Assembly: GCF_010450875.1 (NCBI RefSeq) | Contig: NZ_CP048422.1 | Coordinates: 1,519,001 to 1,583,000, forward strand | Direction of reading: 5' to 3' | From: Sphingomonas insulae | Lineage (GTDB): Bacteria > Pseudomonadota > Alphaproteobacteria > Sphingomonadales > Sphingomonadaceae | DNA length: 64,000 nucleotides | Part shown: positions 16,727 through 25,136 of the stretch, one piece after another | Layout: each line of letters starts with the position of its first letter | Numbering within the stretch: the stretch's first letter is position 1 | The notes under the pieces: generated by a model | What the model was told of the DNA's origin: nothing | Databases searched by the model: none | What the model saw: the letters and a program-made list of their open reading frames with translations, nothing else | Made by a program: the position numbers and the translations under genes

Positions 16727-17752
16727 TCAGGCGGCCTGCGCACTCCAGGTGCGGATCGGCGCGAGGCTGTCGAGAAACTGCGCCGCGCTGTTCGCCCAGG
16801 TGAAGCGCGCGGCGTAAGCGGCACAGGTGGCGCGATCGAGGGTCAACGCCCGGCGGATCGCGCCATCCAGATCGCGGTCGATCGCGCCGACCGTCGCGTC
16901 GAGGACATCGACCGGTCCCGGCGCGGGCAGCGCCGCTACCGGGGTGCCACAGGCAAGCGCCTCGATCATCACGAGCCCGAACGTATCGGTGAGGCTGGGA
17001 AAGACCAGCACGTCGGCGCTGCGATAGGCGGCCGCGAGCGCGTCGCCGAACTTGGGCCCGAGGAAATGCGCCTCCGGATAGCGCGCGGCAAGCCATGCGC
17101 GCGCCGGGCCATCGCCGACGACGACCTTGGTGCCGGCGGTACCGGCCGCCAGAAAGGCTTCGATGTTCTTCTCCACCGCGACGCGACCGACGTAGAGCAG
17201 GATGGGGCCAGCAAGCGCCTTGATCGTCTGGTCGGCAGGGCCGTCGGTGGAGAAGGTGGCAAGATCGACGCCGCGTCCCCAACGGCGCAGCCGGGCGAGA
17301 CCATGCCCGCGCAGCACGGTGTCGACCGAGGGCGTCGAGGTGAGGATCGCCTCCGCGGGCGTGTGAAACCAGCGGATGTAGCGCCAGATCCATTCCGCAT
17401 TCACGCCCGTGCGCGCGGCGACGTAATCGGGAAATTGCGTATGATACGCGGTGGTGAAGCGCATCCGTTCCGCCAGGCACCAACGGCGCGCGGCAAGTCC
17501 CAGCGGCCCTTCGGTGGCGATGTGGATCGCTTCGGCGCCAAAGGCGGCGATCAGCCGGCCGATGGTGCTGCGCCTTGCCAGCGCCAGGCGAATTTCCGGA
17601 TAGCTGGGACAGGGCAGGCTGGCGAAGCGATCGGGCGAGACGACCAGCAATTCATGCCCCTGCGCTTCCAGCTCGCGCTTGATCGAGGTGAGCGTGCGGA
17701 CGACGCCATTGACCTGCGGTGCCCAGGCGTCGGTGACGAGCGCGATCCGCAT
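16727..17752 (-). CDS. agt: Lipid glycosyltransferase, GT4 family (Agt-like)
   Basis: 341 residues from ATG 17752, whose A is also the last base of the upstream stop (TGATG). The fold is GT-B: MRIALVTDAWAPQVNGVVRTL at the N-terminus, PSYPEIRLAL, HIATEGPLGLAARRWCLAE, and the nucleotide-sugar part FVYVGRVAVEKN-like (LLYVGRVAVEKNIEAFL) and TDTFGLVMIEALACGTPVAA. This matches the glycosyltransferases that follow plcP in alphaproteobacteria and make glycosyl-diacylglycerols when phosphate is short. The sugar (glucose, galactose or glucuronate) cannot be read from sequence. The pairing with the upstream phosphatase-like gene is the main evidence for lipid substrate. Confidence 0.8.
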   Translation of the reverse strand: MRIALVTDAWAPQVNGVVRTLTSIKRELEAQGHELLVVSPDRFASLPCPSYPEIRLALARRSTIGRLIAAFGAEAIHIATEGPLGLAARRWCLAERMRFTTAYHTQFPDYVAARTGVNAEWIWRYIRWFHTPAEAILTSTPSVDTVLRGHGLARLRRWGRGVDLATFSTDGPADQTIKALAGPILLYVGRVAVEKNIEAFLAAGTAGTKVVVGDGPARAWLAARYPEAHFLGPKFGDALAAAYRSADVLVFPSLTDTFGLVMIEALACGTPVAALPAPGPVDVLDATVGAIDRDLDGAIRRALTLDRATCAAYAARFTWANSAAQFLDSLAPIRTWSAQAA

Positions 17753-18624
17753 CAGGCGGCGATCGCGGCGGCGCGCTCGGTCGTTTCGCGCTTGGCGATC
17801 TCGTCCGCCCAGTGGAGCAATTCCATGCGACCGTCGAAATGCTCGACCAGCGCGGTGCAGCCCTCCACCCAATCGCCATCGTTGTAATAGGCGACGTCGC
17901 CGATCTGGCGGATCTCGGCGGTGTGGATATGTCCGCACACCACGCCGTCGACGCCGCGCGACCCGGCGGCATGGGCGACTACCTCTTCGAAGTGCGAGAT
18001 GAAAGCGACCGCGTTCTTGACCTTGGCCTTGGCGTGCTTCGACAGCGACCAATAAGGCATGCCCAGCCGGCGGCGCGCGACGTTCAGCCACTGGTTGACC
18101 ACCATCAGCGCGGTGTAGGCGTTGTCGCCGATGAACGCGACCCAGCGGTGGGCGAGCGTGATCGCGTCGAATTCGTCGCCGTGCAGGACCAGCAGGCGAC
18201 GGCCGTCGGCGGTGATATGGATCGCCTTGCGCCGGACCTTCACCCCGCCGAAGTCCATGCCGGCGAACTGACGGAACATCTCGTCATGGTTGCCGGGGAT
18301 ATAGGTGACGCGGGTACCACGCTTCGCGCGCTTCATGATCCGCCAGACGACGTCGTTGTGCGCCGCCGGCCAGTAGAAGCGCTTTTTGAGCCGCCAGCCG
18401 TCGATCATGTCGCCGACCAGATAGAGCTGTTCGCTGTCGACATGGTCGAGGAAGTCGATGAGCATTTCGGCATTGCAGCCGCGGGTGCCGAGATGGACGT
18501 CGGAAATCCAGATCGTCCGGAAGCGGCGGCGGGCGCTGTCGGTCCGTTCCGGCGCCATCGGCCGCTGGGGAACGAAGGCGAGGATGTCAGCGGTCAGGTC
18601 GCCCATGCAATCGGTGGTGGTCAT
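17752..18624 (-). CDS. plcP: PlcP-like phospholipase C (LpxH-like metallophosphoesterase)
   Basis: 290 residues. Metal-binding motifs of the calcineurin-like family appear in order: SDVHLG (41-46), GDMIDGW (about 70), PGNHDE (about 107), HGDEFD (about 146) and CGHIHTAE (about 232), then YYNDGDWVE. Generic annotation would be UDP-2,3-diacylglucosamine diphosphatase. However, the sequence pattern (TRGCNAEMLIDFL, YWPAAHNDVVWRIMKR, LGMPYWSLSK) and the coupled glycosyltransferase match PlcP, which removes phosphate headgroups from membrane phospholipids under phosphate starvation. A Pho-box-like site lies 61 bases upstream. The loss of phospholipid would supply diacylglycerol for the next enzyme. 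Confidence 0.8.
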   Translation of the reverse strand: MTTTDCMGDLTADILAFVPQRPMAPERTDSARRRFRTIWISDVHLGTRGCNAEMLIDFLDHVDSEQLYLVGDMIDGWRLKKRFYWPAAHNDVVWRIMKRAKRGTRVTYIPGNHDEMFRQFAGMDFGGVKVRRKAIHITADGRRLLVLHGDEFDAITLAHRWVAFIGDNAYTALMVVNQWLNVARRRLGMPYWSLSKHAKAKVKNAVAFISHFEEVVAHAAGSRGVDGVVCGHIHTAEIRQIGDVAYYNDGDWVEGCTALVEHFDGRMELLHWADEIAKRETTERAAAIAA

Positions 18625-18685
18625 ATCGGCCCCCCGGAACGCGCTGTTCCTGGGAAAGCCTATGCCCGCGGCATGTTACGGCGCG

Positions 18686-18703
18686 GTCACGAACGCGTGA
18701 CGG
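18686..18703 (-). promoter_or_regulatory. Pho-box-like site upstream of plcP
   Basis: On the minus strand CCGTCAC-GCGT-TCGTGAC: two 7-mers with a 4-base spacer, the geometry of a PhoB site (CTGTCAT-N4-CTGTCAT). The same gene-facing site before pit reads CTGTCAC-GAAC-TCGTCAC; outside the spacer they differ at 2 of 14 bases. TAACAT follows 7 bases after the box as a possible -10. Confidence 0.6.
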
Positions 18704-18757
18704 ATGTGTTGCGGTCGACGATCCCGCGATCCCGCATCGGCAGGATCGTGGTCGGGA

Positions 18758-20395
18758 TCACCCCATCGTGGTTCGCAACACCGTCAGCAGGATCCAGTAC
18801 AGCGTGCCGGCCAGCAGCATCGCCGCGGGCAGGGTCATTACCCACGCGAGCGCCATGTTGCGGATGGTGCGCCACTGCAGGCCTGCGCCGTTCGCTACGG
18901 ACGCCCCGGCGACGCCGGACGACAGGATGTGCGTCGTCGACACCGGCATGCCGAAGCGTTCGGCGAGCAGGATCGTCGCGGCGGTCATCAACTCGGCCGA
19001 CATGCCCATGCCATAGGTGAGATGCGTCTTGCCGATCCGTTCGCCGACGGTGACGACGATGCGCCGCCAGCCGACCATCGTGCCGAGGCCGAGCGCGATC
19101 GCCACCGTGACCTTCACCCACAACGGGATGTAGCGCGTGCCCTGTTCCAATGCGCGGCCATAGCCTTTGATGCCCTGGATTTCCTGTGCGGTGAAACGGG
19201 CCTGCGCGCCTTCGTCGGCGACGACCATCTTGCTGGCATCGAGGACGAGGTACATGTCGCCGCGCAGATTGGGCGTGGCGGCGGCGGGGACCTTGCCGAG
19301 CGAGCCGTAGCTGGCAAGCCGGTCGCCGACGTCGCGCGACAGCGACGACAGCGCGCCGTACATCGCCTGCGTATCGACGCGGCGGGCGGCGAGACCCTGC
19401 GTCACCGTCGCGCGGGCAACGTCGATCGAGGTCGGCTCCGGCCCCGGCTGGCGGGCGAAGATGACCTCCGCCGCGCGCGCCTGCTGGACGAACGCCGGCG
19501 TGGCGCTTTCCGGCACTGTACGGTTGAGCGCATAGGCGGTGGGGGCGCAGCCGATCAGGATGAGCATGATGAGGCCCATGCCCTTCTGTCCGTCGTTGCC
19601 GCCGTGCGCGAAGCTGACCGCGGTGCAGGTGAGGATCAGCGTCGCGCGGATGCCCTTGGGCGGCGGCGCGTTGGTGTCGGGTGCCCGGTATAGCTTGGGA
19701 TCGCGCAGGAAGCGCTTCATGACGAGCAGCAGCAGCAGCGCACCGCCGAAGCCGATCAGCGGGCTGACCATCAGCGCCGACAGCACCTTTTCCGCCTGAT
19801 GCCAGTCGACGCCCGATGTGCCGCCGGTGTTCGACAGCATCTGGTTGGCGACGCCGACGCCGAGGATCGACCCGATCAGCGCGTGGCTGGAGGAATTGGG
19901 TAGGCCGACATACCAGGTCGCCAGGTTCCACAGCACGGCGGCCAGCAGCAGGGCGAAGATCATCGCGAATCCGCCTGCCGATCCGATGTGCAGGATCAGT
20001 TCGACCGGCAGCAGCGTGATGATAGAATAGGCGACCGCGCCTGAGGACAGCAGCACGCCGAGGAAGTTGAAGAAGCCGGACCACACCACGGCCAGCGGCG
20101 CGGGCATGGCATGCGTATAGATCACCGTGGCGACCGCGTTCGCAGTGTCGTGGAAGCCGTTGACGAATTCGAACCCCAGCGCGATCAGCAGTGCGAGGCC
20201 GAGGAACAGGAATACGCCGGTCGCGAGCGTTTCGCCCACCTCTGCGGTATCGGCGATAATGCTGACGCCGGCATAGCCGAGCGCACCGACCAGCACGGCG
20301 AGGAAGATCCAGCGTCCCGCAGGATGCAGGTGTCCATCGAGCCGCGGGCCGTGGGCAGCCGGGGCGGGAGATGCTGCGGAGACCATGGTAGCCAT
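18758..20395 (-). CDS. pit: Low-affinity inorganic phosphate transporter, Pit/PHO4 family
   Basis: 545 residues. The repeated PHO4 signatures are present: GFEFVNGFHDTANAVAT in the first half and AVSFAHGGNDGQKGMG then MPVSTTHILSSG in the second. About ten membrane helices. A soluble region of about 150 residues (around 290-430) separates the halves, with a Ser/Asp-rich central part; this is longer than in E. coli PitA. It moves metal-phosphate with protons across the inner membrane. A Pho-box-like site lies 24 bases upstream of the ATG, and plcP-agt follow 133 bp downstream on the same strand. Confidence 0.94.
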   Translation of the reverse strand: MATMVSAASPAPAAHGPRLDGHLHPAGRWIFLAVLVGALGYAGVSIIADTAEVGETLATGVFLFLGLALLIALGFEFVNGFHDTANAVATVIYTHAMPAPLAVVWSGFFNFLGVLLSSGAVAYSIITLLPVELILHIGSAGGFAMIFALLLAAVLWNLATWYVGLPNSSSHALIGSILGVGVANQMLSNTGGTSGVDWHQAEKVLSALMVSPLIGFGGALLLLLVMKRFLRDPKLYRAPDTNAPPPKGIRATLILTCTAVSFAHGGNDGQKGMGLIMLILIGCAPTAYALNRTVPESATPAFVQQARAAEVIFARQPGPEPTSIDVARATVTQGLAARRVDTQAMYGALSSLSRDVGDRLASYGSLGKVPAAATPNLRGDMYLVLDASKMVVADEGAQARFTAQEIQGIKGYGRALEQGTRYIPLWVKVTVAIALGLGTMVGWRRIVVTVGERIGKTHLTYGMGMSAELMTAATILLAERFGMPVSTTHILSSGVAGASVANGAGLQWRTIRNMALAWVMTLPAAMLLAGTLYWILLTVLRTTMG

Positions 20396-20418
20396 ATCAT
20401 CGCCGGTGGACCCGCAAT

Positions 20419-20436
20419 GTGACGAGTTCGTGACAG
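20419..20436 (-). promoter_or_regulatory. Pho-box-like site upstream of pit
   Basis: On the minus strand CTGTCAC-GAAC-TCGTCAC, close to the PhoB consensus of two CTGTCAT repeats 4 bases apart. It ends 24 bases before the pit ATG. That is close enough that PhoB might repress rather than activate from it, as no room remains for a normal -10 downstream unless the start codon is later. Confidence 0.65.
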
Positions 20437-20566
20437 CAGAGGCTTATCGTGGATCAAGAGCCATCGGGCATCGTCTGGAACCGATCGCCCGTACCGCGAT
20501 CCGTATGTTTGCGCGGCCGGTCGTCCCGGGAAGACGGCGAGGGGGGCTCGCCAGAGCGGTGGTCGC

Positions 20567-21583
20567 TTATGCCGTGCCCATCACCTGTACGGCGAACCGC
20601 TCCATCTCTTCCTCTTGCGGGCTCATCTGAAGCAGCAACAGGTCGAGGCCGGCGGCTTCGTATTCTGCAATGCGCTCCTTCAGCTGTTCGGGCGTGCCGA
20701 CCAGATTTGGCCGCAAACCGCGGTTGGATACGGAATATTCCTGGATCTTCAGCTCGCGTTCCAGCTGGGTGCCGGATAGCCATTGGTCGAAATTGGCATA
20801 GCCCGCGGGCAGGTCGCTGATCGTGGTGATGCGCGCCAGTTCGCGCTTCGCCTCTGCCTCGGTGTCGCGGACGATGGCATAGGCGGCCATGCCATAGCGC
20901 ATCGGCGCGCCGCCCGTCGCCTCGCGCCGGGCGGCCATGTCGGCGATCTTGGGCGCGATCGCCTCGACCGGATCGCCGTGCATGACATAGGCGTCGCATT
21001 GCGCCGCGATCATCGCTTTGGCCTTCTCGCTCTCACCGCCGGCGTAGACGGTGGGGCGTTTGGCCGGCTTGGGCGAGCAGATCGCGTCCTCGGTGCGATA
21101 GAATTGCCCCGTGAAGCTGAAGCGATCCTGCGTCCACAGGCCATCGATCACCGTCAGCCATTCCTCGGTTCGTGCATAGCGGTCGTCATGCCGGTCGAAT
21201 TGCAGGCCATATTGCCTCGCCTCGTCCGCCCACCACGACGAGACGACGTTGAGCGCCAGCCGGCCGCCGGAAATGCGGTCGATGTTCGCCGCCGCCTTGG
21301 CAAACAGGGCGGGGTGGTGAAAATTCGGACGTACCGCGACCATCAGTTCGATCCGCTCGGTGACCGCGGCGAGCGCTGCGGCGGTCGACCATGCATCGAG
21401 CGCGGGTTGTTCGATTCCCTTGATATCGTTGAGGTTCAATTCGGCGATCAGGCTCAGGTCATAGCCCCACCGCTCGGCATTCTGTGTCAGCCGCCTGGCA
21501 TAATCCCAGCTTGCCTCCATCCCTTCGTCGGGCACGTTGCGCAGCCAGCCGCCGAACACCGGCATCCAGTAACCGTAACGCAT
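20567..21583 (-). CDS. LLM-class flavin-dependent oxidoreductase (SsuD/luciferase-like)
   Basis: 338 residues. GYWMPVFGGWLRNV at the start, IELMVAVRPNFHHPALFAKAAANIDRISGGRLALNVVSSWW and YAGGESEKAK are characteristic of FMNH2-dependent alkanesulfonate-monooxygenase relatives (TIM barrel). The family oxidises sulfonates, alkanes, sulfides or ketones with reduced flavin. There is no flavin reductase gene beside it. Its ATG overlaps the stop of the ATP-grasp gene by one base (TGATG), so the two are coupled. Substrate unknown. Confidence 0.9.
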   Translation of the reverse strand: MRYGYWMPVFGGWLRNVPDEGMEASWDYARRLTQNAERWGYDLSLIAELNLNDIKGIEQPALDAWSTAAALAAVTERIELMVAVRPNFHHPALFAKAAANIDRISGGRLALNVVSSWWADEARQYGLQFDRHDDRYARTEEWLTVIDGLWTQDRFSFTGQFYRTEDAICSPKPAKRPTVYAGGESEKAKAMIAAQCDAYVMHGDPVEAIAPKIADMAARREATGGAPMRYGMAAYAIVRDTEAEAKRELARITTISDLPAGYANFDQWLSGTQLERELKIQEYSVSNRGLRPNLVGTPEQLKERIAEYEAAGLDLLLLQMSPQEEEMERFAVQVMGTA

Positions 21584-22485
21584 CAGGTGCCTTTCGTCCG
21601 GGTGAGCAGATAGTCGACCAGCGCGTCGTGCGGGTCGTAGCCCAGCACCTCGTGTGGCCTGGCAACGAAGTTCGACAAGGCGTTGATATCGTAGAAGCGG
21701 GCAGTGCCGTCACGATCGTCGATCATCACCTCGACCCCGCCGACGTCGAGGTCGATCGCGCGGGCGATGCGCTCCGCCCCGTCGATCAGATGGGCGGCGG
21801 GCGTCACCGCGGTCATCGCGATACCACTGCCCGGCACGATGCAGGCATCGGCCGGGCACAGATTGAACGCGCCACCACCCGCCACGTCGATGGCATAGAG
21901 GAACCGGCGGTCGAGCGTCTCGATGCGGGTGATGATGCCGTCGCGGGCGGGAACATAGTCCTGCACCAGCAGCACTCCGTCGATACTGGCCGGCAGGTCG
22001 CCATCGGCCACGGCGGCGCGCAATGCATCCATCGAATCGAAGCGGACGATGCCCGCGCCCGAACCGCCGATGTTCGCCTTGACCACCAGCGGGAATCCGA
22101 TCTGGCCTGCCGCTGCGGCGACGTCGGCGGCGCGGTGGACGACGCGGGTCGCCGGGATGTCGAGGCCCAGGCTGGCGATCAGCGACAATTGCCGCGCCTT
22201 CGACGAATCGATCGCCAGCACCTCCGGGCCATTGACGATCGAGGCACCGGACCGGCGCCAATGGTCGAGCAGCGCGGCGGCGTGAAAAATCGGGTGTTCG
22301 CCGGATCGCAGGAAGCTCGACATGGCGATGCGGTTGAAGACCAGCGGTGCCGGCGGGTGGCGATCTGCGGGGTTCCAGTCGCCATCGGGCGTGAGCGCCG
22401 AATAGGCGATGCCGCGGCGGTCCAGCGCGGCGAACAGCGGGACGAACCACGCGGGGTGTTCGTAAAGGATGGCGAGATCGATCAT
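21583..22485 (-). CDS. RimK-like ATP-grasp protein
   Basis: 300 residues. An N-terminal domain (LFAALDRRGIAYSALTPDGDWNP) precedes an ATP-grasp core: FPLVVKANIGGSGAGIVRF (the ATP-binding lysine and Gly loop), VLLVQDYVPARDGIITRIETL, and the metal-binding acidic end VGGVEVMIDDRDGTARFYDINALSNF. The family joins amino acids or similar groups by an acyl-phosphate step. It is coupled to the luciferase-like gene downstream, so they may work on one small molecule. No closer function can be given. Confidence 0.85.
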   Translation of the reverse strand: MIDLAILYEHPAWFVPLFAALDRRGIAYSALTPDGDWNPADRHPPAPLVFNRIAMSSFLRSGEHPIFHAAALLDHWRRSGASIVNGPEVLAIDSSKARQLSLIASLGLDIPATRVVHRAADVAAAAGQIGFPLVVKANIGGSGAGIVRFDSMDALRAAVADGDLPASIDGVLLVQDYVPARDGIITRIETLDRRFLYAIDVAGGGAFNLCPADACIVPGSGIAMTAVTPAAHLIDGAERIARAIDLDVGGVEVMIDDRDGTARFYDINALSNFVARPHEVLGYDPHDALVDYLLTRTKGT

Positions 22486-22598
22486 GTCCGCAGGGACTTA
22501 GCCGATCGTGACGGCATGCGGGAGGGGGACGTGCTTTGTCGCCGTCGGGTGCGACACAGGTCGATGACATGGCGACTGAGCGCGGCTAACACGGCCGC

Positions 22599-23033
22599 GT
22601 GACCGCCATTCGCCGCCTGTCGCTGCAGCATCGCACGCTGGCCCTGTGGCTGGCGCTGGTGGTGCTGGCGGTGAAGCTGCTGGTGCCGGCCGGCTTCATG
22701 GTGGGCGTGGTCGACGGCCGCGTCAGCCTGCAGATATGCAGCGGTTTCGGTCCGGTCACTGCGGCGCCGATGCCGCATCACGCGATGGCGCCCGCTGCCA
22801 TGCCGGACCATATGAGCGGCGCCCATGGCAAGGCGGACGGGCATCCCGCCGCCGACATGCCCTGTCCGTTCACCGCGCTGGCGCATGGCGTTGCCATGCC
22901 GGTCGATGCGGTGCTGCTCGCGGTCGCGCTGGCGTTCGTCCTCGCGCTCGGCTTCGCTGCCGTACGGCGGGTTATGCCGCGAACCCGGCCGTTCCTGCGG
23001 CCATTTTTGCGTGGACCACCGTTCTCCGCCTGA
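22599..23033 (+). CDS. His/Met-rich membrane protein, DUF2946-like
   Basis: 144 residues from a GTG at 22599; there is no good ATG earlier than the second hydrophobic segment. A membrane helix (about 13-34), a periplasmic loop with many His and Met (PMPHHAMAPAAMPDHMSGAHG) and Cys residues in LQICSGFG and DMPCPFTALAH, then a second helix (about 103-121). This resembles DUF2946 proteins that sit beside metal-related TonB receptors. The loop should bind copper or another soft metal. It runs into a TonB-dependent receptor 69 bp downstream. Confidence 0.7.
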   Translation: MTAIRRLSLQHRTLALWLALVVLAVKLLVPAGFMVGVVDGRVSLQICSGFGPVTAAPMPHHAMAPAAMPDHMSGAHGKADGHPAADMPCPFTALAHGVAMPVDAVLLAVALAFVLALGFAAVRRVMPRTRPFLRPFLRGPPFSA

Positions 23034-23102
23034 TCCGCCCAACACGACATTGACGGCGCCGTTTGCGACCTCGCAGACGTGCGCCTGGATCGGGACATTT
23101 GC

Positions 23103-25136
23103 ATGACCTATTTCAAGACCGTGGCAGCGGCAGGCATGATGCTTGCCGTCTGCACGACGGCGGCGGCGCAGACCGCCACCCACGATCGCGACCACGATCA
23201 ACGCGACACCAGCTTTTCGGTCGGCGACATCGTCGTCACCGCACGCGACATGGCACAATCGACCAGCAACGTGCTGACCTCTGTCGACCGGCTCGGCGGC
23301 GACATCGCCCAGCGGCAAAGCGTCGACAATTCCTGGGAATTGTTCGCGCGCCTGCCCGGCGTGTCGCTGACCGACTTCAATCAGGGGACGACATCGGGAC
23401 GCTTCTCGATCCGCGGCTTCAATGGGGAGGGTGAGATCAATGCGGTCAAGCTGTTGATCGATGGCATTCCCAGCAACGCAAACGACGGCGGCATGGCGTT
23501 CATCGATGCGGTAATGCCGCTCGACATCGCGCAGGTCGAGCTGGTGCGGGGCACCTCCGATCCGCGTTATGGTCTGCATGCGATCGCCGGCAGCGCCAAC
23601 ATCGCCACGCGGATCGGCGGCGATTACCTCGACGCGCGGCTGTTGGCGGGTGCATTCGGCACCGCCGAGGGACAGGTATCCGCCGGGGTGGAGACGGGCC
23701 GGTTCAGCCAGAATTACTTCGTCGGTTACCGCCGCAGCGACGGTTTTCGCGACCATGCCGATCTCGATCGCATCAGCCTGGCGGGCAAGTGGTTCTATGA
23801 TTGGGGATCGGTGCGGCTTGGAGGGATCGCTCGCTATGCACAGGCGGAGGCGGAGGAGCCGGGTTATCTGACGGACGTCGACGCCTATCGCGACCGTCGG
23901 CGATCCTATGCCATTTCCGCGAGCGACGGCGGTCGACGTAGGCTCGGCCAATATAGTCTGCACCTCGATGCCGACCTTACCGAGGATCTGGCCTTGAGTG
24001 CGAAGGGCTATGCCAATGGCATGAACGATGACCGTTACGTCCGGTTTTCCGCCACCGTCGCCCAGCAACGGCGGCTGACGCGCGAGGACCAATATGGCGT
24101 GATGGCCACGCTGCATTACCACCCCAGGGTCGCGTTCCTGCATCGCCTGATGCTGGAGGCGGGCGGTGACGTGCAGGTGCAGGACAACGCCAGTCTGCGC
24201 TGGCTGACTGCCGATCGCCGGATCACCAGCCAGACCCGCGATCAGGCATTCGGCCTGACCGTGGCGGGGGGGTATGCGCAGGCGGTCGTCGAGCCGACCG
24301 GATGGCTGAGCATCACGCCGGCCTGGCGTATCGACACCGTCTCGGGAACGCTGCGCAACCGGCTGAACGGCCAGCGCTATCCGATCAACGCTTACGGTAC
24401 GATCAACCAGCCCAAGGTTAGCGTGGCGATCACGCCGGTGCCGGGCCTCACCGTCTATGGGAATTATGGGCGGACCTTCCAGATCGGCGTTGGCGCTGGC
24501 GCCTACAAAGTGCCGCCGCGGACTACCGACCTCGATCCGTCGATCAACGAAGGATGGGAGGCTGGCGTCAAGTTCGCGCGCGGTCGCTGGCTGGAATCGC
24601 GCGTCGCTTTCTGGACGCAGACCGCCAGTGGCGAGATCAAGCGGCGTCTCAACGATCCCTCCGGTGACAGCGACAATCTGGGCGCGACGCGGCGGTCGGG
24701 ACTGGACGTGCAGGTCAGCCTGCGACCGGCGCGGGCGGTCAACCTGTGGGGCGCCTACGCGTATCAGCGCGCACGGATCGTCACGCCCGATCCGGCGACC
24801 CCGTCGCAGGCCGGCAACTGGGTCGACCATGTGCCCCGCAACCTGTTTTCAGGCGGGCTCGACGTGGTGCCGGCCGAACGGTGGCGGGTGTCGCTATGGG
24901 GCAACGGCCAGTCGCGCTACGAACTGACGCCGGCGAACACACTGCCGCGCTACGGCGCTTATGTGGTCGCGACGGGCGAGGTGGCGTGGCGGGTGTTGCC
25001 GACGCTGGAAGTGGCGGCGCAACTGAAGAACATCGGCAACCGCCGCTACGAATATGTCTGGTTCGACGGCAGCCAGGTGCTGCATTCGCCAGCCGACGGA
25101 CGTGCTTTGTACGGCAGCGTGCGGCTGACGCTGTGA
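23103..25136 (+). CDS. TonB-dependent outer-membrane receptor
   Basis: 677 residues from ATG 23103 (MTYFKTVAAAGMM); an in-frame GTG at 23079 is less likely. A signal peptide ends AAAQ, followed by His/Asp-rich residues (THDRDHDQRD). The plug domain holds ELFARLPGVSLTDFNQG, RFSIRGFNGEGEINAVKLLIDGIP and IAQVELVRGTSDPRYG; a 22-strand barrel follows, ending YGSVRLTL with an aromatic-poor last strand. A TonB box could be IVVTAR near residue 46. Between a metal-binding DUF2946-like gene and a PepSY gene, it probably imports a metal chelate (iron or copper). The downstream GTG start overlaps its stop. Confidence 0.9.
   Translation: MTYFKTVAAAGMMLAVCTTAAAQTATHDRDHDQRDTSFSVGDIVVTARDMAQSTSNVLTSVDRLGGDIAQRQSVDNSWELFARLPGVSLTDFNQGTTSGRFSIRGFNGEGEINAVKLLIDGIPSNANDGGMAFIDAVMPLDIAQVELVRGTSDPRYGLHAIAGSANIATRIGGDYLDARLLAGAFGTAEGQVSAGVETGRFSQNYFVGYRRSDGFRDHADLDRISLAGKWFYDWGSVRLGGIARYAQAEAEEPGYLTDVDAYRDRRRSYAISASDGGRRRLGQYSLHLDADLTEDLALSAKGYANGMNDDRYVRFSATVAQQRRLTREDQYGVMATLHYHPRVAFLHRLMLEAGGDVQVQDNASLRWLTADRRITSQTRDQAFGLTVAGGYAQAVVEPTGWLSITPAWRIDTVSGTLRNRLNGQRYPINAYGTINQPKVSVAITPVPGLTVYGNYGRTFQIGVGAGAYKVPPRTTDLDPSINEGWEAGVKFARGRWLESRVAFWTQTASGEIKRRLNDPSGDSDNLGATRRSGLDVQVSLRPARAVNLWGAYAYQRARIVTPDPATPSQAGNWVDHVPRNLFSGGLDVVPAERWRVSLWGNGQSRYELTPANTLPRYGAYVVATGEVAWRVLPTLEVAAQLKNIGNRRYEYVWFDGSQVLHSPADGRALYGSVRLTL

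Noticed and set aside
17752..18624. LpxH of lipid A synthesis
   Set aside because: Metal motifs fit, but the coupled GT4 gene, the Pho-box-like site and the PlcP-like signature stretches make phospholipase C more likely; LpxH cannot be fully excluded.
20396..20566. Possible small gene between pit and the luciferase-like gene
   Set aside because: Frames are short and Arg-rich; the stretch is better explained as the pit promoter with its Pho-box-like site.
22482..24830. 782-codon minus-strand frame
   Set aside because: It is antisense to the DUF2946-like gene and the TonB receptor, with Arg/His/Gln-rich composition typical of GC shadow frames.
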